Shown: positions 24,635-33,946, numbered from the stretch's first letter. The stretch is 64,000 bases of DNA from Parachlamydia acanthamoebae (GCF_000875975.1 NZ_BAWW01000008.1:124001-188000), one strand, 5' to 3'. A program made the numbers and translations. The notes: generated by a model not told the origin, from the sequence alone.

Positions 24635-25849
24635 ATGAACACTCGTTATTTATATTTTTTTCCACTCCTCGCTTTGATCAGCTTTCAGCCTATTTTAGGA
24701 GAGGATGTCGAAACATTCCCTCTTGATTTTGAAACAGCTTGGCAAAGAGTTTTACAAAGCTCACCTATGCTGCAAATTGCCAATGAGGAAACAGCGATCT
24801 GGCAAGCTGAGCAGAGGCAAGCGACCCTTTATCCGAATCCGCTATTTGTTCTCGAAGTCGACCATGACATGACCTATGCCGTATCTCAAATTATTGAACC
24901 TGCCGGGAAACGAGTCCAACGCTATCGAGTAGCCTCAAAAGGGAAATCCATAGCAGAGTGGACTGTGGAAATCCTATGTAGGGATTTACGTCAGGAGGTT
25001 TCCTTAGCCTTTCTCCACATTGCATTGATGCAAGAGAAAATGAAAATTGTGGATGAGCGTCGATTGCTCTCTGAAAAAATTCTACAAAGCTCAAATTCAA
25101 AAGTTGCCATAGGAAAAAAAGACTCCCTTCACGCCTGCAAAGCCCAAATCGCCCATCGATCAAGCCAATTAGCTTGTACGAAATTGCAAGCGAACTTTGA
25201 TAAAATTAAGAAGGGACTTTGTATGAAATGGGGAAAGGTTGAGCCGGATTTTAAATCGGTTTCATACCCGTTATTTTCACTACCTTCCCCTCCACCCCGC
25301 GAGTATTTAGAGGGATTATTAAAAAAAAATCCTCGCTATTTGAAGGAAACAGATGGGGTCCATTTGGCTCTCGAAAGCTTACATTTGCAAAGGGAAGAAA
25401 GAGTCCCGAATGTCGAGGTAACAGCCGCTTACTCACTTGATGATGGTTTTTGTTTTGACTTCGCCATCCCACTACCTATTTTTAATCGTAATCAAGAAAA
25501 CATTTGTAAAGCTAACCATCGCCTAAATCAAGCTCAATTGGCTCAAACCAAAGTGTATCAAGAATTACGAGCAGAATTTTTAGAGGCCTATCAACATTTC
25601 TCAACTGCCTATCAACATGCCAAGATGGTAGAAACAGAAATGCTTAATGAAGCCCTGCAAACCATGGAATTGACTGAAGAAGGTTATCAAAAAGGTAAAA
25701 TCGGGTTTGGAGATTGGATGGAAATGAAAAATACCATTTTTGCACTGCGTGAAGAATATTTGGAATACTTAAGAGATTACCACGAGGCAAAAATACGTTT
25801 AGAAACTTTAATAGGAACAAACTTCCTATGCACACACCAACCTTATTAG
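24635..25849 (+). CDS. czcC: Outer-membrane channel of a metal RND efflux pump (CzcC-like)
   Basis: A Sec signal (about 1-22, cleavage near GED) is followed by two OEP (TolC-like) repeats rich in long helices and Ala/Gln heptads (about 35-200, 215-395). The motif YPNPLFVLEVDHD near residue 68 is typical of CzcC/CusC proteins. It forms the trimeric channel through the outer membrane for the pump encoded by the next two genes. Its stop TAG (25847-25849) overlaps the ribosome site of the adaptor gene. Confidence 0.85.
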   Translation: MNTRYLYFFPLLALISFQPILGEDVETFPLDFETAWQRVLQSSPMLQIANEETAIWQAEQRQATLYPNPLFVLEVDHDMTYAVSQIIEPAGKRVQRYRVASKGKSIAEWTVEILCRDLRQEVSLAFLHIALMQEKMKIVDERRLLSEKILQSSNSKVAIGKKDSLHACKAQIAHRSSQLACTKLQANFDKIKKGLCMKWGKVEPDFKSVSYPLFSLPSPPPREYLEGLLKKNPRYLKETDGVHLALESLHLQREERVPNVEVTAAYSLDDGFCFDFAIPLPIFNRNQENICKANHRLNQAQLAQTKVYQELRAEFLEAYQHFSTAYQHAKMVETEMLNEALQTMELTEEGYQKGKIGFGDWMEMKNTIFALREEYLEYLRDYHEAKIRLETLIGTNFLCTHQPY

Positions 25850-25857
25850 GGTTAAAG

Positions 25858-27078
25858 ATGAAAAATATTTTCGGTGTCATTATTGCGTTAGTCCTCATAG
25901 CGATCAGCTTGTTAGCAGCTTTTTCTCTTTGGGAAAAATCTCCCAATGAAAAACTTAAAGTTGAAGATGAAGATGATCATCATCACAACCACCACCATCA
26001 TGCGCATGGTGATCATGAACACGATCATGACGATTTTATTACCTTTTCTGACGAACAAATCTTCTCTGGCAATATTTCTCTCGAAGAGGCTTCGTTTGGA
26101 ACTTTAAAAGAAATGATTACCGCATCGGGTCGAATTCGAATGCATCCCGACAAAATCGCTTACATCGTTCCTAAAGTGAGTGGAATTGTCGTAGAAGCCA
26201 AAAAAAATGTCGGCGACACTGTTGCAGCAAATGAAATCTTGGCTGTTCTCGAAAGCCGTGAAATGGCAGAAGCCAAAGCCGTCTTTTTAGCTGCTCTTAA
26301 ACGGGAAAGATTAAAAAATCGAGTATTCCAACAAGAAAAAGAGCTTTATGAAAAGAAACTCTCTTCCGAACAAGATTTCCTCCAAGCAGAAGCAAACTTT
26401 GAAGAAAGTGTCATTGATCTGGAACTCGCCAAACAACACCTTCTCGCGCTAGGCATTCGAGAGAATGAAGTGAACCAGCTCGATAAAGACACCCGTCCGC
26501 TACGTTACTACATGCTGCGGGCGCCCTTTGCAGGAACCGTTGTTCATCGTCACCTCACACCTGGAGAGTTGATTGAAACAACACATGAGGCCTATCAGAT
26601 TGCAGACCTTTCAACTTATTGGGTGGAATTAGATATTCCGGCCACTGATTTTTACAAAGTAAAAGTCGGTCATCCTATTGTGTTGCAAACATGCGAAGGA
26701 AGAGAATCTCCTGCTGAAATTTCTTACGTCAGTCCTCTGCTGAACGAGGAAAATCGAAAGGGAACAGCTGTTGCACTCATTTCGCAAGATGCTTTAAATA
26801 GCCCAGCTGGAACGTTCGTATTTGCCCAAATTGAAACAGGTTGCTGCTCTCCTCCCCTTGTAATTCCCAAAGAAGCTGTCCAAAAGATGGAGGGGATGCA
26901 AGTGATTTTCGTTAAAGAAACAGCAGGCTTTCATATCCGACCTGTGGAAGTAGGTCGACAGGATAATAAACAAATTGAAATTATCTCAGGCCTATCTGCA
27001 GGTGAAATTTTTGCTGTCAAAAATGCCTTTTTAATCAAAGCAGAACAAGGAAAAGCAGAAGCTCATCATGAACATTAA
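25858..27078 (+). CDS. czcB: Periplasmic adaptor of metal RND pump with histidine-rich N-terminus (CzcB-like)
   Basis: After one N-terminal membrane helix (about 1-22) comes a strongly His/Asp-rich stretch (about 35-58, more than a dozen His), a plausible metal-collecting tail as in Zn/Co/Ni adaptors. A lipoyl/barrel-sandwich domain (IVPKVSGIVVEAKKNVGD near 100), a helical hairpin and a beta-barrel follow. The frame is open from an ATG at 25828; ATG 25858, 6 bases after AGGG, gives a proper membrane anchor. It bridges CzcA and CzcC. Confidence 0.88.
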   Translation: MKNIFGVIIALVLIAISLLAAFSLWEKSPNEKLKVEDEDDHHHNHHHHAHGDHEHDHDDFITFSDEQIFSGNISLEEASFGTLKEMITASGRIRMHPDKIAYIVPKVSGIVVEAKKNVGDTVAANEILAVLESREMAEAKAVFLAALKRERLKNRVFQQEKELYEKKLSSEQDFLQAEANFEESVIDLELAKQHLLALGIRENEVNQLDKDTRPLRYYMLRAPFAGTVVHRHLTPGELIETTHEAYQIADLSTYWVELDIPATDFYKVKVGHPIVLQTCEGRESPAEISYVSPLLNEENRKGTAVALISQDALNSPAGTFVFAQIETGCCSPPLVIPKEAVQKMEGMQVIFVKETAGFHIRPVEVGRQDNKQIEIISGLSAGEIFAVKNAFLIKAEQGKAEAHHEH

Positions 27079-27096
27079 AAATTGCAAGGACTGGGC

Positions 27097-30000
27097 ATGA
27101 TCGAAAAAATCATTAAGTTTTCTGTAACCAATCGCTATCTGGTTTTGATTTTAACGTTAATGGCAGCGGGTTATGGCCTTTATTGTTTGAAATATCTTCC
27201 GATCGATGCGGTACCTGATATCACCAATAATCAGGTCCAAATCAACACGGTAGCGTCTGGATTTTCCCCCTCCGAAGTGGAAAAGCAGATTACTTTTCCG
27301 ATAGAAAATAGCCTTTCCGGAATTCCTGGCTTAGAGACAACACGCTCGCTTTCTCGAAACGGATTTTCTCAAGTCACAGCTATTTTTGATGATCGTGTAA
27401 ACATTTATTTTGCCCGTCAACAGATTGCTGAAAAACTAAATGAAGCTAAGGAAAGCTTGCCTGAAGGGATAGATCCTGCCATGGGTCCGATTGCCACCGG
27501 TTTAAGCGAAATCTACATGTGGACAGTAGAGTACGCACACCCAGATGGAATAGGAGCACATACTCAGCCAGGAAGGCCAGGCTGGCAAGGAAATGGTGCC
27601 TATCTAACTCCTGAAGGACAAAAACTTAAAACCTCGGCAGAATTAGAGGCCTATCTTAGAACCGTCCAGGATTGGATTATTCGCCCTCAACTTAAAAGAA
27701 TCCCCGGTCTTGCTGAAATAGATTCGATTGGTGGATATACTTTACAGTATCATGTAGAACCTTCCCCTGAAAAAATGCTTGCATTGGGTATTACCTTTCA
27801 AGATATTCTGCAAGCGCTGAAATCCAACAACCTGAACGTTGGTGCAGGCTACATCGAGCAAAATAGTGAAGCCTATGTTGTAAAAGGTGATGGACGGATC
27901 GAAAATCCAGAACAAATTGGTGAAATTACTTTAAGAGCCCATCATGGCACAAGTATAAAAATTCGAGATGTCGCAGATGTCGTGATTGGAAAGGAGCTGC
28001 GTTCGGGTAGTGCATCTGAAAATGGACGTGAAATTGTGATTGGCACAGCCATGATGTTGATCGGAGGCAATAGTCGCACCATTGCACAAGCTGTCGATCA
28101 AAAAATGCAGCATATCCAGCATAGTTTACCTCCCGATATTCGCACAACCACGGTCCTAAACCGCACCACGCTTGTAGATGCCACGATTGAAACGGTTATC
28201 AAAAATCTTGCTGAAGGTGCCCTGCTCGTGATTTGTATCCTATTTCTCATGCTGGGCAATTTTCGAGCAGCCTTTGTTACAGCCTGCGTTATTCCCCTTT
28301 CGATGTTATTAACTGCCGCCGGCATGCTGCATTCCAAAATTAGCGGAAACTTAATGAGCCTAGGAGCCTTAGACTTTGGATTGATCGTCGATGGCGCAGT
28401 CATTATCACTGAAAATTGTCTACGTCGCATAGCCCTTCATCAGCAACAATTAAACAGAACCTTGAATTTGCAGGAAAGATTGGATGAAATTTATGCCTCA
28501 GCAAAAGAAATGGTTCAACCGACAGTTTATGGGCAGCTCATAATCTTAATCGTCTACTTTCCTCTTCTAACCTTTTCGGGTGTCGAAGGTAAAATGTTTG
28601 AACCCATGGCTTTAACGGTCATTTTTGCTCTCATCGCCGCCTTCATTTTGTCGATTACCTTCATCCCCGCTTTGCTTGCCATTCTTTTAAGTACACGTGT
28701 GACGGAAAAAGAAAACTGGCTTGTGCTAACTTGCAAAAACGTCTATTGCCATTTTTTAGAAAAAGCCCTTCATCGCCCTTTAGCGGTTGCTTCTGTCGGT
28801 TCACTGTTCATTATCTGCTCTGCAGTCCTCTTTTTAGAACTGGGACAAGAATTTGTGCCTACATTGGATGAAAAAGATTTGGCCATCAACGTCTCTCGTA
28901 TCCCTAGCACTTCCTTAACACAATCTACATCGATGCAGCTAGTTGTAGAAAAAACGTTAAAATCTTTTCCAGAAGTAGCCTTGGTTTTCTCTAAAACAGG
29001 TACAGCTGAAATGGCATCTGATCCCATGCCTCCCAACGTATCGGACACGTTTGTGATGCTAAAACCACGTTCTGAATGGCCAAATCCTTATCTTTCCAAA
29101 GCAGCATTGATCGAAAAATTGGAAAATGCCTTGGAAAAGCTTCCGGGAAACAACTATGAGTTTACACAACCGATTGAATTGCGCTTTAATGAACTGATTG
29201 CAGGGGTGAAAAGCGATGTAGCTGTAAAAGTATATGGAGATGATTTCGATCTCATGCAAAAAACGGCACATTCCATTGCTCATACGCTTTCAAAAATACC
29301 CGGAACGGCAGACGTTCAAGTTGCCCATACACATGGTTTACCTGTTTTACAAGTAAACGTCAAAAGAGAAGAAGCCAATAAGCTAGGCATTCCAATTGCA
29401 GATATTTTCGATCTAATTTCCATTGCAGTGGGAGGAAGCAAAGCTGGAATTCTCATGCAAGGAGATCGAAGTTTTGACCTTCTTGTTCGTTTACCAGAAC
29501 ATTTAAGACATGACGTCACTGCCATTGGTAATTTACCTTTGCCATTGCCCCATCTGAGTTCTATGTCCATTCCTTTAAGAGAAGTGGCCATGTTGGACTT
29601 AACAGAAGGACTGAATGAAATTAGCCGTGAAGATGGAAAGCGCATCGTGACTGTCCAAACGAATGTACGTGGGACGGATTTAGGTTCATTTGTCAAACAG
29701 GCAAAAGAAAAAATTCAAACAGAGGTTTCGATTCCTCCCGGATATTGGTTAGAATGGGGAGGTCAATTTGAACATCTGATCTCATCTCGTGAACGTTTAT
29801 TCCTCGCGATTCCTCTATGCTTTTTTCTGATTTTCCTGCTGCTATTAAGCGCCCTTCACTCAGTACGTGAATCGCTCGTTGTTTTCACAGGTGTGCCATT
29901 TGCTTTAACAGGAGGAATCGCATCCTTATGGCTCTGCGGAATACCTTTCTCCATTTCAGCTGCTGCTGGATTTATCGCGCTATCAGGAATTGCCGTTTTG

Positions 30001-30306
30001 AATGGCTTGGTGATGATGTCATGCATTCAACAACTCATGAAAGAAGGAATGCCAACTTTAGAAGCGATTTTTAAAGGCGCTTTAATACGATTCAGACCCG
30101 TTTTGATGACTGCATTAGTCGCTTCGCTTGGTTTTCTCCCCATGGCACTTGCCACAGGTACAGGAGCTGAGGTTCAGAAACCGCTCGCCATCGTCGTGAT
30201 TGGAGGCCTAATCACCTCGACATTTTTGACCCTTTTCGTCCTGCCTGTTTTATGCAAGCTATTCCTGCGCCCTAATCATCAGGCTGCCAAGGGTCTCGAA
30301 CAGTAA
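27097..30306 (+). CDS. czcA: Heavy-metal efflux RND pump, CzcA-like
   Basis: The 1069 residues have the RND layout of two six-helix halves with large periplasmic loops. The proton-relay motif DFGLIVDGAVIITEN (about 421-435) has both Asp and the Glu found in HME-RND pumps for divalent ions (Zn, Co, Ni type); monovalent Cu/Ag pumps differ here. It exports metal from periplasm or cytoplasm using proton motive force. The frame starts at a TTG at 27082, but ATG 27097 follows AAGGA and gives MIEKIIKFSV, the family start. No regulator is adjacent. Confidence 0.92.
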   Translation: MIEKIIKFSVTNRYLVLILTLMAAGYGLYCLKYLPIDAVPDITNNQVQINTVASGFSPSEVEKQITFPIENSLSGIPGLETTRSLSRNGFSQVTAIFDDRVNIYFARQQIAEKLNEAKESLPEGIDPAMGPIATGLSEIYMWTVEYAHPDGIGAHTQPGRPGWQGNGAYLTPEGQKLKTSAELEAYLRTVQDWIIRPQLKRIPGLAEIDSIGGYTLQYHVEPSPEKMLALGITFQDILQALKSNNLNVGAGYIEQNSEAYVVKGDGRIENPEQIGEITLRAHHGTSIKIRDVADVVIGKELRSGSASENGREIVIGTAMMLIGGNSRTIAQAVDQKMQHIQHSLPPDIRTTTVLNRTTLVDATIETVIKNLAEGALLVICILFLMLGNFRAAFVTACVIPLSMLLTAAGMLHSKISGNLMSLGALDFGLIVDGAVIITENCLRRIALHQQQLNRTLNLQERLDEIYASAKEMVQPTVYGQLIILIVYFPLLTFSGVEGKMFEPMALTVIFALIAAFILSITFIPALLAILLSTRVTEKENWLVLTCKNVYCHFLEKALHRPLAVASVGSLFIICSAVLFLELGQEFVPTLDEKDLAINVSRIPSTSLTQSTSMQLVVEKTLKSFPEVALVFSKTGTAEMASDPMPPNVSDTFVMLKPRSEWPNPYLSKAALIEKLENALEKLPGNNYEFTQPIELRFNELIAGVKSDVAVKVYGDDFDLMQKTAHSIAHTLSKIPGTADVQVAHTHGLPVLQVNVKREEANKLGIPIADIFDLISIAVGGSKAGILMQGDRSFDLLVRLPEHLRHDVTAIGNLPLPLPHLSSMSIPLREVAMLDLTEGLNEISREDGKRIVTVQTNVRGTDLGSFVKQAKEKIQTEVSIPPGYWLEWGGQFEHLISSRERLFLAIPLCFFLIFLLLLSALHSVRESLVVFTGVPFALTGGIASLWLCGIPFSISAAAGFIALSGIAVLNGLVMMSCIQQLMKEGMPTLEAIFKGALIRFRPVLMTALVASLGFLPMALATGTGAEVQKPLAIVVIGGLITSTFLTLFVLPVLCKLFLRPNHQAAKGLEQ

Positions 30307-30307
30307 A

Positions 30308-30352
30308 TGGGATATTTTGTGAGAGCTGCAACAGCTATCCCAACATATCCCA
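30308..30352. terminator. Nested stem-loop after czcA
   Basis: TGGGATAT (30308-30315) pairs with ATATCCCA (30345-30352), and inside it AGCTG (30324-30328) pairs with CAGCT (30332-30336). It begins two bases after the czcA stop codon. No U tract follows, so it may act as an mRNA 3' structure rather than an intrinsic terminator. Confidence 0.45.
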
Positions 30353-30466
30353 CTGGTCCAGTCGTCTTGTGCTGTAGAAATGAATTGGCTTGGAGATTTT
30401 AATAGATGATTTTACGTAGCATACTTGATCAATAATAAAACCTCTTTGACTTAAGGACAATGGCCA

Positions 30467-31211
30467 ATGCAAGCTTTGTTTTCATTTACGCTTACCTTTA
30501 TCCTCACTTGTCATGCTTTATTCACGTTTGTCCAAGCTGGAGAAAGTTCTAGAAGACAATATTTTGAACTCCTGGAGAATTTTCCAAAGTTAATCGAATC
30601 TCAAGGAAATTATGCCGATGGTGAAATCCAAATTGTCTTAGATGCACAAGAAATGGCTTTAATTGAAGAAAGTACGGCAAGGGATGTTGGAGTTATAGTG
30701 AAGGATAAGTATTGGTTATGGATTAATGATGCGTGCATATTTCCGAATGGGAAAAAAGGCGTGTATGGAAGAATTTTATGGGTTAACTCTTTAGAATCAT
30801 GTCCTGGAGTAGCAGTAATGCCCGTTATGTCTAACGGTAAAATTATTTTAAATTGCAATTATCGTCATGCGACGCGTTCTTGGGAAATCGAACTTCCTCG
30901 AGGTGGCATAAACTTCGGAGAAAAGGTAGAAGCTGCGGCCAAGAGAGAAACTATCGAAGAAAAGTGCTGTTGTTCCAATTTATATGGCAAAAGTAATTGG
31001 TGATCAGCCTCCTCAACGTGAAGATTCGGAAGCGATCGAAGAAATTTTATGTTTGACCCTATCTGAAATAAAGCAGGCTTTTATACAGGGTTACTATGAA
31101 CATAAGGTAAGAGGGATACAAAAACAAATCCCATTTAGAGATCCGTTTCTTGCTTACGCAATCCTAATGTATGAACTTAAAACCAATATTAATGGTAGTA
31201 AGGACCTATGA
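30467..31211 (+). pseudogene. Exported NUDIX hydrolase, broken by deletion and frameshift
   Basis: Residues 1-24 are a Sec signal. The NUDIX box GGINFGEKVEAAAKRETIEE (about 149-168) is nearly intact (G-x5-E-x7-RE-x2-EE), but after KCC the frame ends SNLYGKSNW and stop (31001-31003). In another frame VPIYMAKVIGD, then DSEAIEEILCLTLSEIKQAF and FRDPFLAYAILMYELK, give the normal NUDIX C-terminus up to 31211. About 20-25 codons between the halves are missing compared with the family. The N-terminal half alone lacks the fold's last strands. A secreted NUDIX enzyme would be unusual; as it stands it is probably inactive. Confidence 0.75.
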
Positions 31212-31292
31212 AAAATAGCCATATTAGCGAGTTTGGCAAGGTTTGCACTTAAATTGCTCCAATAACAGCAGGAAGAAGTGAAGGCTATTTTT
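31211..31292. repeat. 82-bp segment bounded by a 10-bp inverted repeat
   Basis: AAAAATAGCC (31211-31220) and GGCTATTTTT (31283-31292) are perfect inverted repeats 62 bases apart. They enclose a non-coding segment that ends 8 bases before the tRNA fragment. This could be a miniature inverted-repeat element, or chance. Confidence 0.35.
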
Positions 31293-31973
31293 ATGAAATA
31301 GGACTCATAACCCGTCGGTCCCTGATTCAAGTCCAGGTTGCCCCATCTTTCCCAAATTCCCTTGTTTTTATTTTCTCTTAGGAAATATCTCCTCATCTTC
31401 TAACAACTTCTTCAATGTGAAAACCATCCAAAAAGTCGATCCGCCCTGCAGGGGCAGCATAATTGAAAATCACAACTTTTTCATTTAAATTCATTTCACT
31501 TAACCTTGAAAATCGGCTTGAGAGTAGCTCCATACCAAACTTAAAATGTGTGATTTAAAACTCATCCAGACATCACGATGTTCCGTACAATTGAACTAAA
31601 TTTTCAAGCAAATTTCTTGATTGAATTCCCAGGCGAGATTCCAATACTTCAAGAAATTGGATCTAAAAACGCCTTTCAAGAATTTGTGATCCCTTCTCTT
31701 AACGTTAATCATGAAATTGATCAATTCATTTAGATCGTCATTTACAGTTTGAATTAAAAAAATTCGAATTGGTGTATTTTGCAAATAGATACTAAAAAGG
31801 GACAATTATTAAACATTTTTCAATTTTCGAATAAACACTAAAATCTCTTCTCACCTTTTTGTGGGCATTCGATCAAAACACTTTCTCTCCAATTGTTCCC
31901 TACTTATATTGGCTCTATTCAGAAATAAGGCGTTTTAATATTATTTCGCCGATGCATTAAATTTACATCGACG
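31212..31973. other. Non-coding, apparently decayed region
   Basis: Apart from the inverted repeat and the tRNA fragment I see no supported gene. Short frames without good starts exist (for example 51 codons on the plus strand at 31578-31733 and 69 codons on the minus strand at 31596-31805, overlapping each other). Neither resembles a family that I know. The mosaic of broken frames fits an insertion hot spot in decay. Confidence 0.5.
31300..31345 (+). tRNA. 3' half of a tRNA gene with CAU anticodon (fragment)
   Basis: The anticodon loop CTCATAA (CAT at 31306-31308) is followed by the variable region, a T arm (CCTGA, loop TTCAAGT, CCAGG) and the acceptor 3' strand TTGCCCC plus discriminator A (31345). 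The expected 5' acceptor strand GGGGCAA and a D arm are absent upstream; the preceding bases do not pair. One T-stem pair (53-61) is a mismatch. It is therefore a partial Met or Ile2 tRNA, of the kind left where an integrative element used a tRNA 3' end as attachment site. Confidence 0.7.
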
Positions 31974-32027
31974 TTGATGAGTTCAATACTTGTACAAAGT
32001 CGAGATTACAACATGAGAGAGGTAGCA

Positions 32028-33122
32028 ATGTCAATGTTTGTACGCCCCGGAGGATTAGGATTTAGTGATAGTTTCACTGCATTAGATATCAAAAACCGAG
32101 CAGATAGAGATGGGATTGAGAGAAAAAAAGCTAAGATGCGGGAAAAATCTCGGACAACGCTTTCTGAAATAGATGAACTGGCAAAATCCTGTTCGACTAC
32201 TCAGGATAAAGAATTTCTAGTAGAATTAAAAAAAGTATGCCTATCAATATTTCAAACGATTAAAGAATTTCCCACAAATTCAAGTGCAATAGAATTAAAA
32301 TCCCAAATAAATTCATTGACAGCTCATACATTTGAAAAACTAAAATATTTTGTTACTGATGATGAAGATATTCAGGTCGAGTTAATTCACACAGTGAAAC
32401 CTCTTCTGCAAAAAGAAGTCAATTACCATTATGACTGCTTTTTACAAGCACAAACACCACCTGATGACCCTGCATTCTACGAATTTTTGGATATGAGAAA
32501 AGATTCCAAGGTCAAACTAGCCAAAGAAGAGGCGTTAAATAAGATTAAGATATTGCTTAGCGAGGGTAGTAAATTTTTTCAGAGAAACGACGTACTCTTA
32601 TGTGTTGACATTGCCCCATGGGAAAGAGGAAAAGAACTTGACAAGGTATGGGTCAAAGATTTGGCTGATGATCTTAAAGTAGCCTCAATTAAAGCAAATA
32701 CGATAGCTGAAGCTTTGGAAAAATCAGAATCTCCTGCTCGTTTACAAGGTTCATACCTAAATGGATCTGGACTACCTAAAGTTGTTGTGGTAATTGCTAC
32801 AGACTCATTACATAAAGCGAAATCTGAAAACAGTCTCTGCGGTCAAAAAGAAGAAATGTGGCTTGATGCGATTGAAGGAATAAGAGGACTTCAAAGAAAA
32901 ATCATCCCAGTTCGGTTAGGTGCTCATCAAACTTTTTGGCCAAACGGTCGCTATCATCATAATGATTTTCAGGAGCCTTTATTAACACAATTTCCTGTCC
33001 CAAGAAAGGGATATTTCACTGTTTTATTTAATGACATCATACAACCATTGATAAAAAAAGAAGACCTTCAAAGATACGCTGAAATTGTCGATACGTTTAA
33101 TCAAAAAATCAAAGAAAATTAA
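32028..33122 (+). CDS. Unknown protein: RPxG-FSD N-terminus, coiled coil, possible TIR-like C-terminal domain
   Basis: The N-terminus FVRPGGLGFSDSFT (4-17) recurs in the next gene's product (FQRPSGGFSDKLT), followed in both by a highly charged helix. The middle (about 40-170) is helical. The C-terminal part shows a flavodoxin/TIR-like strand order: DVLLCVDIAP (188-197), helix VWVKDLADDLK, PKVVVVIATDS (250-260), helix EEMWLDAIEG and KIIPVRLG (291-298). A TIR or SEFIR fold is possible, but a canonical catalytic glutamate is not certain. Start 32028 follows GAGAGG by 5 bases; the frame is open from 31974. Co-transcribed with the next gene (10-base gap). Confidence 0.55.
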   Translation: MSMFVRPGGLGFSDSFTALDIKNRADRDGIERKKAKMREKSRTTLSEIDELAKSCSTTQDKEFLVELKKVCLSIFQTIKEFPTNSSAIELKSQINSLTAHTFEKLKYFVTDDEDIQVELIHTVKPLLQKEVNYHYDCFLQAQTPPDDPAFYEFLDMRKDSKVKLAKEEALNKIKILLSEGSKFFQRNDVLLCVDIAPWERGKELDKVWVKDLADDLKVASIKANTIAEALEKSESPARLQGSYLNGSGLPKVVVVIATDSLHKAKSENSLCGQKEEMWLDAIEGIRGLQRKIIPVRLGAHQTFWPNGRYHHNDFQEPLLTQFPVPRKGYFTVLFNDIIQPLIKKEDLQRYAEIVDTFNQKIKEN

Positions 33123-33132
33123 AGGCAACTCT

Positions 33133-33822
33133 ATGAATAATCTTACCTTTCAAAGACCTTCCGGTGGTTTTTCGGATAAACTGACTAGTGAAACAGTCCA
33201 GCAAAAACATGAGGATCAAGAAAAAAAAGTTTATAAAAAAAAGAAAAAAGAAATTCAAAATTACGTTTTAAAATACTTCAATGAAATGTCATGGGAATTT
33301 GATACCCAAAATATCGGCCATTCCACACTTTCAAAACTTCAATCTAAAATGACCAAACGGGGATTTTCTTGTAAGCATATGAAGGCAGAGTATTGCCCGG
33401 GGGGAATGGGTGACCATGGTGGTTTTACTAAACCAAAACTAATAGTATCTCTTACCGAAAACCCTATTGAAGAAGATGATGGATACTTCAGTGATGGTTG
33501 GGAGCCTAAATTTAAAGCGTCGGAAATAAAAAAGAAAATTCAAGAGTCTTTGAATAAGCAATATCAAGAATTAACCTCTAAAATTGAAGCTACAATTCTC
33601 AAATATCCCGGGTATCATGAATATACATTAAAACCGAATTCGATTTCACCTATTGTGATGGGATGGGTAAAAGAATCCTTAGAAGAGCGTGGTTTAATTG
33701 TGAAGCATGTGAATGAAATGTGCCCAAGTGATATTGGAGGGTCTTACACTGAATTCACCAATTATTGGAAAATCATTAACCCTAAAATTAACAATTATCG
33801 AAGCACAGAAATTTATTTATAA
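33133..33822 (+). CDS. Unknown protein with RPxG-FSD N-terminus and two internal repeats
   Basis: The N-terminal motif FQRPSGGFSDKLT (6-18) and following Lys/Glu-rich helix match the preceding gene's product. The rest is two repeats of about 65 residues (41-106 and 151-216) with shared KY at the start, RG-x3-KH (76-82, 186-192), CP (88-89, 197-198), a glycine (93, 202) and FT (98-99, 208-209). The Cys/His pairs could bind metal or be structural. I know no such family. Start 33133 follows AAGGCAA; an in-frame upstream start at 33085 would overlap the previous gene. A paired function with its neighbour is likely. Confidence 0.6.
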   Translation: MNNLTFQRPSGGFSDKLTSETVQQKHEDQEKKVYKKKKKEIQNYVLKYFNEMSWEFDTQNIGHSTLSKLQSKMTKRGFSCKHMKAEYCPGGMGDHGGFTKPKLIVSLTENPIEEDDGYFSDGWEPKFKASEIKKKIQESLNKQYQELTSKIEATILKYPGYHEYTLKPNSISPIVMGWVKESLEERGLIVKHVNEMCPSDIGGSYTEFTNYWKIINPKINNYRSTEIYL

Positions 33823-33853
33823 CGGATAAGAGGATTCAAACCAATCAATTAAG

Positions 33854-33873
33854 GAGAGGTCGTTAGACCTCTC
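33854..33873 (+). terminator. Small stem-loop after the two-gene operon
   Basis: GAGAGGTC (33854-33861) pairs perfectly with GACCTCTC (33866-33873) across a 4-base loop, 31 bases after the stop. TAAAA rather than a U run follows, so termination would be weak. Confidence 0.4.
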
Positions 33874-33946
33874 TAAAAGATCGATTAAAAAAGACAAATT
33901 CCTGCTATCCATTGTGTTCAGGAATTTTGATGGTGAGGAGATTTTA

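Noticed and set aside
31154-31396. Minus-strand 80-residue frame with LDLNQGPTGYES
   Set aside because: It is antisense to the tRNA fragment; the peptide NLDLNQGPTGYE is a common artefact of reading such tRNA genes backwards.
31578-31805. Two overlapping short frames on opposite strands
   Set aside because: No ribosome sites, no known similarity, and they overlap each other antisense; the region looks like decayed DNA.
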